Below are positions 1 through 8,309 of a DNA stretch of 36,295 bases, in pieces. The stretch's first letter is position 1. Every line of letters starts with the position of its first letter. Both the position numbers and the translations under genes were made by a program. The notes under the pieces are model-generated. The model was not told the origin of the DNA. It was given only the letters and a program-made list of their open reading frames with translations, and made no database searches. The stretch is from Lachnospiraceae bacterium (GTDB taxonomy: Bacteria; Bacillota; Clostridia; Lachnospirales; Lachnospiraceae): positions 1 through 36,295 of the forward strand of contig JAILJC010000075.1 of the NCBI GenBank assembly GCA_024694965.1, written 5' to 3'.

Positions 1-111
1 ATAAAGTGCATCATAGATATTTAAGATAGTACCGCCCGGATAACCGAAAACGGTATCCACGCCCTGCTCCTTCAAACATTCAATTACTATTTCCGATCCT
101 GATAACTGCAT
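1..111 (-). CDS. ilvB: Acetolactate synthase large subunit, N-terminal fragment cut by the window edge
   Basis: Only the first 37 codons are inside the window. They begin with [16 protein letters not shown] and continue into [16 protein letters not shown], the conserved start of the ThDP-binding acetolactate synthase catalytic subunit, which condenses two pyruvates (valine/leucine) or pyruvate plus 2-ketobutyrate (isoleucine). The ATG lies 27 bases downstream of the ilvD stop, so leuB, ilvD and this gene form one transcription unit. The motif is canonical here (GYPGGTIL), unlike the second large subunit at 22772-24388, so this is probably the conventional enzyme. ThDP proteins share this N-terminus; the neighbours favour acetolactate synthase over a pyruvate oxidase or decarboxylase relative. 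Confidence 0.85.
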   Translation of the reverse strand, partial: MQLSGSEIVIECLKEQGVDTVFGYPGGTILNIYDALY

Positions 112-138
112 ATCTTCCTCACATTCTGAAATCTATTA

Positions 139-1812
139 TCACTTGTTTCCGGGTATTTCAAGTATCGCTCCCCTGTTACCGCTCGTAACCATCGATGCAT
201 ACCTTGCAAGATAGCCTGTTGTTACCTTGGGCGTGCGGGGCTTCCACGCCTCACGACGCTTTTTAAGTTCTTCATCGCTTACCTTTAGATCTATTGAATA
301 GTTGTTAATATCTATCTGTATGATATCGCCCTCTTCAACCAATGCTATGGGGCCGCCCACAGCGGCTTCGGGAGATACATGACCGATGGAAGCGCCGCGG
401 CTTGCTCCGGAAAAACGCCCGTCGGTAATGAGTGCAACCGTCGAACCCAGTCCCATTCCCGCTATTGCGGAAGTGGGATTTAACATCTCCCTCATTCCCG
501 GGCCTCCCTTAGGTCCTTCATACCTTATTACAACGACATCGCCTTCCTTTATCTTTCCGCCCTTTATGGCTTCTATTGCATCCTCTTCACAATCAAATAC
601 CCTTGCAGGTCCTTCATGTTTTAACATCTCGGGAACGACGGCCGAACGTTTTACGACCGAACCGTCCGGTGCAAGGTTGCCCTTTAATACGGCAAGTCCG
701 CCCGTCTTTGAATAGGGATCGTCAACCGGCCTTATAACAGACGGATCCTTATTAACGGAATCTTTAACGGCTTCGCCAATGGTCTTTCCGGTCACCGTCA
801 TACAGTCTTTGTTTATAAGCCCTATGTCACAAAGTTCCTTTATAACCGCATAAACTCCGCCTGCCTCGTTAAGGTCTTCCATATAGGTAGGACCCGCAGG
901 GGCAAGGTGGCAAAGATTGGGCGTTTTTTCGCTTATGGGATTTGCAAATGAGATATCAAAATCAAATCCTATCTCATGCGCTATCGCCGGAAGATGGAGC
1001 ATCGAGTTTGTGGAACAGCCAAGTGCCATGTCAACCGTCAGAGCGTTTAATATCGAGTCCTTTGTGATTATGTCGCGGGGACGGATATTCTTATTATACA
1101 TATCCATTACCGCATAGCCTGCCTTCTTCGCAAGCCTTATCCTTTCGGAATAAACCGCGGGGATCGTGCCGTTGCCGGGAAGACCCATTCCGAGAACTTC
1201 GGTTAAGCAGTTCATAGAATTTGCCGTATACATTCCGGAACATGAGCCACAGGTCGGACAGACGTTTTCTTCATATTCGGTAACATCAGCCTCCGTGATC
1301 TTTCCGGCAGCATATTCGCCTACTGCCTCAAACATTGATGAGAGGCTCCTTTTCCTGCCTTTTACGTGACCTGCCAGCATGGGACCGCCGGATACAAATA
1401 CTGTCGGGACATTGACTCTTGCTGCAGCCATTAAGAGTCCCGGAACATTTTTGTCACAGTTGGGGATCATTACCAGAGCGTCAAACTGATGAGCGATAGC
1501 CATTGCCTCCGTGGAATCCGCAATAAGATCCCTTGTCACAAGGCTGTATTTCATTCCGATGTGGCCCATTGCGATACCGTCGCATACAGCTATGGCGGGG
1601 AATACGACCGGAGTTCCGCCCGCTTCGGCGACGCCTAACTTTACTGCCTCGGTGATCTTGTCAAGGTTCATATGTCCCGGTACTATCTCGTTATATGAGC
1701 TGACGATTCCCACAATAGGCTTTTTGACCTCTTCGGCGGTATAACCCAAAGCATTTAAAAGCGAACGGGCCGGAGCCTGCTGCATACCGCATTTCATGTT
1801 GTCACTAAGCAT
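139..1812 (-). CDS. ilvD: Dihydroxy-acid dehydratase
   Basis: 557 aa, normal length for IlvD. It dehydrates 2,3-dihydroxy-isovalerate or -methylvalerate to the 2-keto acids of valine and isoleucine, in the cytoplasm, with an Fe-S cluster. Visible motifs are VCDGIAMGH (Cys77), NCDKNVPG (Cys119) and [10 protein letters not shown] (Cys191), plus the C-terminal [19 protein letters not shown] block. At residues 44-47 the sequence is VPGH, where [2Fe-2S] dehydratases carry a Cys (PCN), so the oxygen-sensitive [4Fe-4S] type found in E. coli is inferred; this fits an anaerobe. It lies 24 bases after leuB and 27 bases before ilvB, in a leuB-ilvD-ilvB order. Confidence 0.97.
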   Translation of the reverse strand: MLSDNMKCGMQQAPARSLLNALGYTAEEVKKPIVGIVSSYNEIVPGHMNLDKITEAVKLGVAEAGGTPVVFPAIAVCDGIAMGHIGMKYSLVTRDLIADSTEAMAIAHQFDALVMIPNCDKNVPGLLMAAARVNVPTVFVSGGPMLAGHVKGRKRSLSSMFEAVGEYAAGKITEADVTEYEENVCPTCGSCSGMYTANSMNCLTEVLGMGLPGNGTIPAVYSERIRLAKKAGYAVMDMYNKNIRPRDIITKDSILNALTVDMALGCSTNSMLHLPAIAHEIGFDFDISFANPISEKTPNLCHLAPAGPTYMEDLNEAGGVYAVIKELCDIGLINKDCMTVTGKTIGEAVKDSVNKDPSVIRPVDDPYSKTGGLAVLKGNLAPDGSVVKRSAVVPEMLKHEGPARVFDCEEDAIEAIKGGKIKEGDVVVIRYEGPKGGPGMREMLNPTSAIAGMGLGSTVALITDGRFSGASRGASIGHVSPEAAVGGPIALVEEGDIIQIDINNYSIDLKVSDEELKKRREAWKPRTPKVTTGYLARYASMVTSGNRGAILEIPGNK

Positions 1813-1836
1813 AATTCTCCTCCTTATAGATCCTTT

Positions 1837-2919
1837 CTAAATCCTCTGTGCGATAAGGTCACCCATCTCATCACATTTAACCTGATCCTGTCCGGGTGCC
1901 GCTATGTCTATCGTCCTGTAGCCTTCCTTTAATACCTTTTTAACAGCCTCTTCAATAGCATCGGCCTCTTTGTCAAGATCGAATGAGTATCTTAACATCA
2001 TCGCCGCACTGAGTATCGTGGCAATGGGATTTGCGATGTTCTTTCCCGCTATATCGGGTGCCGAGCCGCCGGAGGGCTCATACAGGCCGAACTTTGTTTC
2101 GTTAAGCGATGCCGACGGGAGCATTCCGATCGAACCTGTTATCATGGATGCCTCATCGGAAAGTATATCTCCGAACATATTCTCCGTAAGTACAACATCA
2201 AACTGCGCCGGATCCTTAACCAGCTGCATTGCGCAGTTATCTACCAGCATAACACCGTATTCAACCTCGGGATAGGCGGCAGCGACCTCTTCGGTAACCT
2301 TACGCCAGAGCCTTGAAGAATCAAGCACGTTTGCCTTATCTATTAGCGTGAGCTTTTTCCTTCTCTTCATGGCTATGTCAAAGCCCTTTATCGCGATCCG
2401 TCTTATCTCATCTTCGTTATATGAAAGCGTATCAACGGCTGTCATCACACCGTCTATCTCTTTCGTGTAACGTTCGCCGAAATACAGTCCTCCCGTAAGT
2501 TCCCTTATCATCATCATATCAAAGCCGCGTGCGGCGACTTCTTCCTTAAGAGGACAGGCCTCCTTAAGTTCGGGATAAAGATATGCGGGACGCAAATTTG
2601 CAAAAAGCTTAAGAGCTTTTCGTATGCCGAGAAGCCCAGCCTCCGGGCGTTTTGAGGGCTCAAGCTTATACCATGGTGAAGTACGGGTATCACCGCCTAT
2701 GGAACCCATAAGCACCGCGTCACACTTCTTCGCCTCTTCTACAGTCTCATCGGTGAGCGGCACGCCGTTTACATCTATGGATGCACCTCCCATAAGGAGT
2801 TCCATAAATTCAAATCCATGACCGTACTTTTCCCCGACAGCCTTTAACACCTTCTGTGCCTGAGTTACTATCTCGGGTCCAATACCGTCACCCTTAATGC
2901 TTGCAATACGATAATCCAT
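1837..2919 (-). CDS. leuB: 3-isopropylmalate dehydrogenase
   Basis: 360 aa. It oxidises and decarboxylates 3-isopropylmalate to 2-ketoisocaproate for leucine. Family marks are the N-terminal IKGDGIGPEI, LRKALKLFANLRP-type substrate loop (here GIRKALKLFANLRPAYLYP), the RELTGGLYFG motif typical of LeuB rather than isocitrate dehydrogenase, DNCAMQLVKDP and the NAD-binding PSGGSAPDIAGKNIANP. The start is preceded by an AAAGGCGG ribosome site. It heads leuB-ilvD-ilvB; leuA, leuC and leuD are not in the window. The 76-base gap to yajC contains a 7-bp hairpin but no clear promoter, so the operon may read through from yajC. Confidence 0.97.
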   Translation of the reverse strand: MDYRIASIKGDGIGPEIVTQAQKVLKAVGEKYGHGFEFMELLMGGASIDVNGVPLTDETVEEAKKCDAVLMGSIGGDTRTSPWYKLEPSKRPEAGLLGIRKALKLFANLRPAYLYPELKEACPLKEEVAARGFDMMMIRELTGGLYFGERYTKEIDGVMTAVDTLSYNEDEIRRIAIKGFDIAMKRRKKLTLIDKANVLDSSRLWRKVTEEVAAAYPEVEYGVMLVDNCAMQLVKDPAQFDVVLTENMFGDILSDEASMITGSIGMLPSASLNETKFGLYEPSGGSAPDIAGKNIANPIATILSAAMMLRYSFDLDKEADAIEEAVKKVLKEGYRTIDIAAPGQDQVKCDEMGDLIAQRI

Positions 2920-2949
2920 TAATGATCCGCCTTTCTTAATAATGACGCA

Positions 2950-2973
2950 AGGATGCCCTTTTTAGAGCATCCT
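2950..2973 (-). other. Hairpin between yajC and leuB
   Basis: A 7-bp perfect inverted repeat (AGGATGC / GCATCCT) with a 10-base loop sits in the 76-base gap between the yajC stop and the leuB start. On neither strand is it followed by a U-run, so it is not a good intrinsic terminator. It could be an mRNA processing or stability element in a yajC-leuB transcript, or a weak attenuator. Confidence 0.4.
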
Positions 2974-2995
2974 GCATAAGTCCGGTCTTATGGTT

Positions 2996-3313
2996 TTATT
3001 CTGCGCCGGGCCTTTCAACTTCCTGGATCGCAGCCTTTTTCATCGGTATCCTGCAGTTCTTATTGCTTCCGAATTCAACTATCACAGTCTCCTCATCGGG
3101 TATATCTATGATAATACCGTAAAAGCCGCTTGTCGTAAGCACCGCCGAGCCCACCTGCACTTCTGCGAGCATCGCGTCGCGTTTTGCCTGTTCCTTCTTC
3201 TGCGGACGGTAAAACATAAAATACATAAGTCCGCCAAGTACGATTATCCACAGTATCATGGGCAGCATCTGCTGCACGCCCGTTTGGGCAGTACCGGTTA
3301 ATAATATAGCCAT
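2996..3313 (-). CDS. yajC: Preprotein translocase subunit YajC
   Basis: 105 aa, the usual size. There is one N-terminal transmembrane helix at about residues 16-34, followed immediately by the family signature YFMFYRPQKKEQAKRDAML, then a small cytoplasmic domain (VQVGSAVLTTSGFYGIIIDI). YajC associates with SecDF and YidC at the translocon. A strong GGAGG ribosome site precedes the ATG. It follows tgt, the common tgt-yajC order in bacteria; secD and secF, which often come next, are absent and replaced by leuB. Confidence 0.95.
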   Translation of the reverse strand: MAILLTGTAQTGVQQMLPMILWIIVLGGLMYFMFYRPQKKEQAKRDAMLAEVQVGSAVLTTSGFYGIIIDIPDEETVIVEFGSNKNCRIPMKKAAIQEVERPGAE

Positions 3314-3348
3314 GTTATTTCCTCCGTAAATATAAATTGACTCGTATA

Positions 3349-3377
3349 ATAATACACAAATTTGCCTTATTCATCAA
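3349..3377 (-). promoter_or_regulatory. Candidate sigma-A promoter for yajC
   Basis: On the minus strand TTGATG (3372-3377) and TATTAT (3349-3354) are separated by 17 bases. The -35 box overlaps the last codons of tgt, so it would give yajC and possibly leuB-ilvD-ilvB a promoter independent of tgt. The call rests on sequence match alone. Confidence 0.4.
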
Positions 3378-4506
3378 GCCCTTTCGTGAATCCGGAAAGC
3401 TTATTTTTCTTATATTCTTTAAACTCTCTCTTATCGAGGGCATCACGTATTTCTTCCATCATCTTATTGTAAAAATACAGGTTATGCATCACGCACAATC
3501 TCATACCGAGCATTTCCTTTGCCTTTAAGAGATGCCTTATATACGCCCTTGAATACCTTTTACAGGTCGGACAGCCGCAGCCTTCTTCTATCGGTGAATC
3601 ATCAAGCTCATATTTTGCATTGAAAAGGTTCAGCTTTCCTGCATTTGTATAAACGTGCCCATGTCTTCCGTTACGTGACGGATATACACAGTCAAAAAAG
3701 TCCACTCCCCGATCTACCGCTTCAAGGATATTTGCGGGTGTACCAACGCCCATAAGGTAAGTCGGTTTGTCTTTTGGAAGATAAGGCACTGTCGCTTCTA
3801 TAGTTTCATACATCTCCTCATGACTCTCACCTACCGCAAGCCCGCCGATCGCATAACCGTCAAGTTCAAGTTCGGAGATCTCCTTGGCGTGTCCGATACG
3901 GATATCCTCAAAGACAGCACCCTGGTTTATACCGAACAAAAGCTGTTCGCGGTTTATAGTATCCTCAAGGGAATTAAGCCGTTTCATTTCATCCCTGCAC
4001 CTTATAAGCCAGCGTGTTGTCCTATCGACAGAAGCCTTTACATATTCCTTTTCCGCTTTTGAGCTCGGACATTCGTCAAAAGCCATGGCTATTGTTGAAG
4101 CTAAGTTGCTCTGTATCCGCATGCTCTCCTCGGGGCCCATGAATATCTTTCTGCCGTCAACATGGGAGCGGAAGTATACCCCTTCTTCCTTTATCTTTCT
4201 TAAGCTGCTAAGGGAGAAAACCTGAAATCCTCCGGAATCTGTCAGTATCGGCCGGTCCCATGACATAAACTTATGTAAACCACCCATTTTTTTTACCACT
4301 TCATCCCCCGGACGTACATGCAGATGATATGTATTGCTCAACTGCACCTGAGTCCCTATTCTTTCAAGATCCTCCGTGGATACGGCGCCCTTAATTGCCG
4401 CAGCCGTTCCCACATTCATAAATACGGGGGTCTGTATGGTGCCGTGGACCGTTTCCATCATGGCACGTTTGGCATTTCCTTCCTGTTTTAGGACAGTGTA
4501 CTTCAT
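3367..4506 (-). CDS. tgt: Queuine/preQ1 tRNA-ribosyltransferase (TGT)
   Basis: 379 aa. It exchanges guanine-34 for preQ1 in tRNAs for Asp, Asn, His and Tyr, an early step in queuosine formation. Motifs are TDSGGFQVFSL (general-base Asp), FDCVYPSRNGRHGHV (nucleophile Asp and base-recognition loop) and a zinc site made by CGCPTCKRYSRAYIRHLL plus a His further on (CVMHN). The length and motif order match bacterial TGT. It starts 8 bases after the carboxypeptidase gene stop, implying cotranscription, and precedes yajC by 53 bases. Confidence 0.97.
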   Translation of the reverse strand: MKYTVLKQEGNAKRAMMETVHGTIQTPVFMNVGTAAAIKGAVSTEDLERIGTQVQLSNTYHLHVRPGDEVVKKMGGLHKFMSWDRPILTDSGGFQVFSLSSLRKIKEEGVYFRSHVDGRKIFMGPEESMRIQSNLASTIAMAFDECPSSKAEKEYVKASVDRTTRWLIRCRDEMKRLNSLEDTINREQLLFGINQGAVFEDIRIGHAKEISELELDGYAIGGLAVGESHEEMYETIEATVPYLPKDKPTYLMGVGTPANILEAVDRGVDFFDCVYPSRNGRHGHVYTNAGKLNLFNAKYELDDSPIEEGCGCPTCKRYSRAYIRHLLKAKEMLGMRLCVMHNLYFYNKMMEEIRDALDKREFKEYKKNKLSGFTKGLDE

Positions 4507-4514
4507 TATCTTTC

Positions 4515-5396
4515 CTACCTGTGATATTTAAGTCCTTCTATATATTCCTCGAGAGTAAGTCCCTTTTTTGTTATGAACTCAGCCGCTTCTTCTCCCACAT
4601 ATCTGTAGTGCCACGGTTCAAAGGTTATGCCGGTTATATATTCCTTGCCCTCGGGATATCTTAAGATAAAGCCGAATTTATAAGCATTTTTCTTAAGCCA
4701 TTTCCCTGCGGCGGTATCCGCAAAGCCGTCATCAAGCGACATATATCCCGGAGTTACGATATCAAGAGCCATACCAAGCTCATGCTCACTGGTCCCGGGA
4801 ATGATAACCGAATATGAGCCTATCCTGAACGCATCAAGGTATGACATTCCCCGCTTTGTATATGTGCGTATCTTCTTATCAAACAGGCGTTCCTGATACT
4901 CGTGATCCCTGTACGCGGAACAAACCGTAAGCTTCACCCCGTCATCTGCAGCCGCCTCAAACATATCGGCTAAAGGCACTGCTATCTCACGCCTTATCAT
5001 GGAACCGTTATAAATGTCGACAAGTTCGGCGTCGTAATCGTTAGGGATCGGATTCTGCTTATTTACGAGTATGAGCTTCCACTCATCTTCCCTGTCGGGG
5101 ATATAGTAGTCCTGTTCCTCTTCCGTCTTGCCTGCACTGTTTTCCGATACGGTTTCAATTTCCGAATCTCCTTTATCCTCTTTGTTTCCCGAAACCGTCA
5201 GATAATCGCGCCAGTTCTTATCCTTTTCCTTTCGGTCACCCGATCTTTCAAGGAACCTGTTAAGCTCCTCGGCACTGAACCCCTGCTCATCCTCAGTAAC
5301 CTGATTGTTTACGCTGATATCGGAAGATGAGGCAAGCACACAGGTGGCAGAAAGCATATATATGATCATGGAAATAATTACCGGGTATTTCTTCAT
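4515..5396 (-). CDS. D-alanyl-D-alanine carboxypeptidase, VanY/M15B family, secreted or membrane-anchored
   Basis: 293 aa from the chosen ATG (MKKYPVII); the frame is open upstream to 5447, but this start gives a normal signal peptide (KK, then a hydrophobic run to about residue 22, then an A-S-S region). A low-complexity acidic linker follows, then the M15B zinc-peptidase domain with SAYRDHEYQERLF, PGTSEHELGMALDIV (His/Asp ligands) and EPWHYRYVG (His ligand). All expected metal and catalytic residues are present. It should trim the terminal D-Ala from peptidoglycan stem peptides outside the membrane. No van resistance genes are nearby, so a housekeeping cell-wall role is more likely than vancomycin resistance. 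Confidence 0.9.
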   Translation of the reverse strand: MKKYPVIISMIIYMLSATCVLASSSDISVNNQVTEDEQGFSAEELNRFLERSGDRKEKDKNWRDYLTVSGNKEDKGDSEIETVSENSAGKTEEEQDYYIPDREDEWKLILVNKQNPIPNDYDAELVDIYNGSMIRREIAVPLADMFEAAADDGVKLTVCSAYRDHEYQERLFDKKIRTYTKRGMSYLDAFRIGSYSVIIPGTSEHELGMALDIVTPGYMSLDDGFADTAAGKWLKKNAYKFGFILRYPEGKEYITGITFEPWHYRYVGEEAAEFITKKGLTLEEYIEGLKYHR

Positions 5397-5437
5397 TTGG
5401 CGACTCTGTTTAAAACCTATCATTAAGCAACAGGAAA

Positions 5438-5466
5438 AGGATATCATACATTTTAGTGTTTTACAA
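5438..5466 (-). promoter_or_regulatory. Candidate promoter for the carboxypeptidase-tgt unit
   Basis: On the minus strand TTGTAA (5461-5466) and TATCCT (5438-5443) are separated by 17 bases. Its -35 box occupies almost the same bases as the -35 box of the aroC promoter on the other strand. Confidence 0.4.
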
Positions 5467-5488
5467 TTATACTCTATTTTGATATAAC
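5460..5488 (+). promoter_or_regulatory. Candidate sigma-A promoter for aroC
   Basis: TTTACA (5460-5465), 17-base spacer, TATAAC (5483-5488), located 44 bases upstream of the aroC ATG, in the divergent gap with the carboxypeptidase gene. A clear AAGGAGAG ribosome site follows before the ATG. Confidence 0.55.
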
Positions 5489-5532
5489 TATATTGATTTT
5501 ACGCATTTTAATACTGTATTAAGGAGAGCGGC

Positions 5533-6630
5533 ATGGCGGGTTCATCATTCGGTACTGATTTTAAGATAACAACATGGGGAGAATCACACGGCAGCGCACT
5601 CGGTGTCGTTGTCGACGGATGTCCTGCGGGACTTTACCTTGACAAAGCCGATATACAGGCTTTCCTTGACCGCCGCAAGCCCGGGCAGTCAAAATACACT
5701 ACGACAAGGGCCGAGGGCGATGAGGTAGAGATCATGTCCGGAGTATTTGAAGGAAAGACTACCGGCACCCCCATATCATTGATCGTATATAATAAGGACC
5801 AGCATTCATCCGACTATTCCGAAATAGCTTCATATTACAGGCCCGGACATGCCGATTACACCTTCGATGAAAAGTACGGTTTTCGTGACTTTCGCGGCGG
5901 CGGACGTTCTTCGGGGCGTGAAACGATAGGCCGGGTTGCCGCGGGTGCGATAGCATCTAAGATACTTAAAACACTTAATATAAGCCTTTTATGCTATACC
6001 GCTTCTATAGGCGATATAGATATAGACTATGACAGGTTCGATATGGCGCAGGCTTTACTTAATCCGCTGTGCATGCCCGATGCGGAAGCTGCCGTTAAAG
6101 CAGGCGAATATCTCGACAGCCTTAGATCAGACGGTAATTCCTCCGGCGGTATTATAGAGTGCCGGATAAGCGGACTGCCCGCAGGTATCGGAGAACCGGT
6201 ATTTGATAAGCTTGATGCCGAACTTGCAAAGGCCGTTATGAGCATAGGTGCCGTAAAAGCAGTTGAAATAGGCGACGGAGTTAAGGCCTCCCGCTCAACG
6301 GGCCTTGATAACAATGATTCTTTTGAGATAAAAGACGGAAAGGCTGTAAAGAAAACCAATCACAGCGGCGGAACACTTGGCGGTATATCAGACGGCAGCG
6401 ATGTACTCCTTCGTGCACATTTTAAGCCCACCCCTTCCGTAAGCGCTTCACAGACAACCGTCAATAAGGATAACGAGGAAATAACCGTAAACATAAAAGG
6501 CCGCCACGATCCCATCATCGTACCCCGTGCGGTGGTAGTCGTGGAATCAATGGCAGCCGTTACAGTTACGGATCTTCTTATAAGGAACTTAAGTTCCCGC
6601 ATTGATAACCTTAAAAAGATTTATTTATGA
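5533..6630 (+). CDS. aroC: Chorismate synthase
   Basis: 365 aa. It eliminates phosphate from EPSP to form chorismate, the last common aromatic step, using reduced FMN. Motifs seen are the N-terminal FGTDFKITTWGESHGSALG (conserved His), RRKPGQSKYTTTRAEGDEVE, the GFRDFRGGGRSSGRETIGRV segment with FMN/substrate arginines, and NHSGGTLGGISDG. AAGGAGAG lies just upstream of the ATG. It is transcribed alone from a divergent promoter; its stop lies one base from the stop of the converging 127-aa gene, with no recognisable terminator between them. Confidence 0.97.
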   Translation: MAGSSFGTDFKITTWGESHGSALGVVVDGCPAGLYLDKADIQAFLDRRKPGQSKYTTTRAEGDEVEIMSGVFEGKTTGTPISLIVYNKDQHSSDYSEIASYYRPGHADYTFDEKYGFRDFRGGGRSSGRETIGRVAAGAIASKILKTLNISLLCYTASIGDIDIDYDRFDMAQALLNPLCMPDAEAAVKAGEYLDSLRSDGNSSGGIIECRISGLPAGIGEPVFDKLDAELAKAVMSIGAVKAVEIGDGVKASRSTGLDNNDSFEIKDGKAVKKTNHSGGTLGGISDGSDVLLRAHFKPTPSVSASQTTVNKDNEEITVNIKGRHDPIIVPRAVVVVESMAAVTVTDLLIRNLSSRIDNLKKIYL

Positions 6631-6631
6631 T

Positions 6632-7015
6632 CTACAGCCTGTCGTTGCCTTTTCCGGATTCGATCCTGCTTACGTAGGTTTCCGGATCCCTCTTCATATT
6701 TGACATTTCCATAAAGGCATTTAAGACGAGTGTTTCTTTGTTGCAGGCAGCAGGGTTCTTTCCGAGTTCCCGCACGATATTGTACCTGTCCATCTGCCAT
6801 ACATATAGATCGGACATGGAATATCCGCTTATCTTCATCTTGTCAAGGAAGGTATGATGATCAGCATAGTAAACAAATTCCTCATACAGTTCGCCATCTT
6901 TTAGGAATTCGTTCCAAAGTGATCCCGAAAATCCGTCATCCTTGCCCGCATATTCACACAACCCGTTTAAAAATTCAAGGGCCTTCAGTTTTCTTGCATC
7001 ATACAAAATTCCCAT
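6632..7015 (-). CDS. Uncharacterised 127-aa soluble protein
   Basis: I do not recognise this protein. It is 127 aa, rich in charged and aromatic residues, with no signal peptide, membrane segment or cysteine cluster, and looks mostly helical: it opens with MGILYDARKLKALEFLNGL and contains YADHHTFLDKMKISGY, YVWQMDRYNIVREL and KETLVLNAFMEM. The last of these suggests helical packing rather than an enzyme site. It is the last gene of the debranching-type / small membrane / lactonase cluster, 18 bases after the lactonase stop, so it is likely cotranscribed. The ribosome site is weak (GGTGAT), consistent with translational read-on from upstream. Confidence 0.7.
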   Translation of the reverse strand: MGILYDARKLKALEFLNGLCEYAGKDDGFSGSLWNEFLKDGELYEEFVYYADHHTFLDKMKISGYSMSDLYVWQMDRYNIVRELGKNPAACNKETLVLNAFMEMSNMKRDPETYVSRIESGKGNDRL

Positions 7016-7033
7016 ATCAGATCACCGGGATCA

Positions 7034-8092
7034 TCACTCATCCATTACCTTCATGATTACTATGCCGTTACCCTTGCTGACCTTTAGCTCGGGGCCGTTC
7101 ATGATAAGTGTATTGTTTTCAAGATCAACATTAAAGAAGGTCATGGTGTCCGTTTCGTGATTAAGGGAAACCAGATGCTTCGAATCGGGGAAGATCGCAA
7201 TATCCTTGGGATAATCTCCGCTTATCGGAAGGATGAATTTCTTTGTCAGAAGTCCCGTTTCATCATCGATCGCAAAAGCGCCCACGCTGTTATCACCCGC
7301 ATTTGAGCAGAAAAGATACTTATTATCAAGCGAAAGCTTCATTGCACATGCAGCAGAATCACCCGCATGATAATTGTTTATCGTATCGATCTTCTGAAGC
7401 TTGTTAAATACCGGATTATTGTTCTCCTCGGCATATGAATAAACTTCGATCGTATTACTCAGTTCATGAATTATATATGCGAACTTCCCGTCGCGCCTGA
7501 ACTTAATGTACCTCGGAGCCGACTCCTGCTCACACCTTACAATATCTGCAAGCTTGATCTTTCCAGTGTTGACATCGAACCTGTAGATCTTTACATGATC
7601 GAGCCCGAGATCGCATGCACAAAGATAATGATTGTCGCGCGTCATCTTGACACAGCTTACATGGGGCCTGAAATTGCGCTCTGCAATGCTTCCTATACCC
7701 TTATGGAAAACTTCGTCGGTGATCTCGCCTACCGATCCGTCATCATTAAGCTTAAGAACCGTGATCTTGCCGTCATGATATCCGGCTACAAACAGATATC
7801 CGTCCGTGTAGTCAGTAGACACATAACAGCCCCTCATACCGTTTATGGAGGCCTTGTTAAGAGGCTCAAGCTTCCCGCCCTTTTGTATCTTAAAGGACTC
7901 CACTCCCATATCCGTTATCGAATAGATGAAGCGTCCGTTATGCGATATCGTAAGATATGACGAGTTCGTTATGGATATATGCTCCCTTTCTGTAAGCCTG
8001 CCCTCTTTAACATCGGCGTCATATATCCTTATGCCCCAGTCATCTTCACCAGTATATGTTGACACATAAGCCACATATTTATCCATACTCAT
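7034..8092 (-). CDS. Lactonase-family beta-propeller protein (6-phosphogluconolactonase-like, YbhE/Pgl type)
   Basis: 352 aa made of repeated propeller blades: YVAYVSTYTGEDDWGIRIYD at the start, then ISHNGRFIYSITD, VKMTRDNHYLCACDLGLDHV, IKFRRDGKFAYIIHELSNTI, MKLSLDNKYLFCSNAGDNSV and IAIFPDSKHLVSLNHETDTM. This arrangement and the DLGLD and HELSNT motifs are those of the lactonase family that includes YbhE-type 6-phosphogluconolactonases. The substrate cannot be read from the sequence. A Met three codons in is a possible alternative start because the AAGG ribosome site is only 4 bases from the first ATG. It starts one base after the 71-aa membrane protein gene. Confidence 0.85.
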   Translation of the reverse strand: MSMDKYVAYVSTYTGEDDWGIRIYDADVKEGRLTEREHISITNSSYLTISHNGRFIYSITDMGVESFKIQKGGKLEPLNKASINGMRGCYVSTDYTDGYLFVAGYHDGKITVLKLNDDGSVGEITDEVFHKGIGSIAERNFRPHVSCVKMTRDNHYLCACDLGLDHVKIYRFDVNTGKIKLADIVRCEQESAPRYIKFRRDGKFAYIIHELSNTIEVYSYAEENNNPVFNKLQKIDTINNYHAGDSAACAMKLSLDNKYLFCSNAGDNSVGAFAIDDETGLLTKKFILPISGDYPKDIAIFPDSKHLVSLNHETDTMTFFNVDLENNTLIMNGPELKVSKGNGIVIMKVMDE

Positions 8093-8093
8093 A

Positions 8094-8309
8094 TTACCTT
8101 AACTCTCCCATTTCCATAGCCAGGTCTTCGTTGAATTCTTCCTCGTCCCTCTTCTTGTCGAAGTTGCCGTTATAGCTTCCGATGGTAACACCGTTCTTTA
8201 CCGGAGCGATAAAAATCCCGAGAAGCATACCGAAAAACAACCCCACTAACAGGATAAGTATCTTCTCTCTTCTTTTGTATAGCGCATATACGATCCTTTT
8301 AAAATTCAT
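8094..8309 (-). CDS. Small single-pass membrane protein, 71 aa
   Basis: Unrecognised. A basic N-terminus (FKRIVYALYKRREK) is followed by a hydrophobic helix at about residues 17-36 (ILLVGLFFGMLLGIFIAP) and a soluble, acidic tail (KKRDEEEFNEDLAMEM). The positive-inside rule suggests the N-terminus is cytoplasmic and the tail external. The ATG overlaps the stop of the upstream GH13 gene by four bases and the lactonase gene begins one base after its stop, so all three are probably translationally coupled. The glycine-rich helix (GLFFGMLLG) could favour oligomerisation. Confidence 0.75.
   Translation of the reverse strand: MNFKRIVYALYKRREKILILLVGLFFGMLLGIFIAPVKNGVTIGSYNGNFDKKRDEEEFNEDLAMEMGELR

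Noticed and set aside
4515-5396. Vancomycin resistance determinant (vanY)
   Set aside because: M15B carboxypeptidases are common housekeeping enzymes and no vanH/A/X or VanRS genes accompany it.
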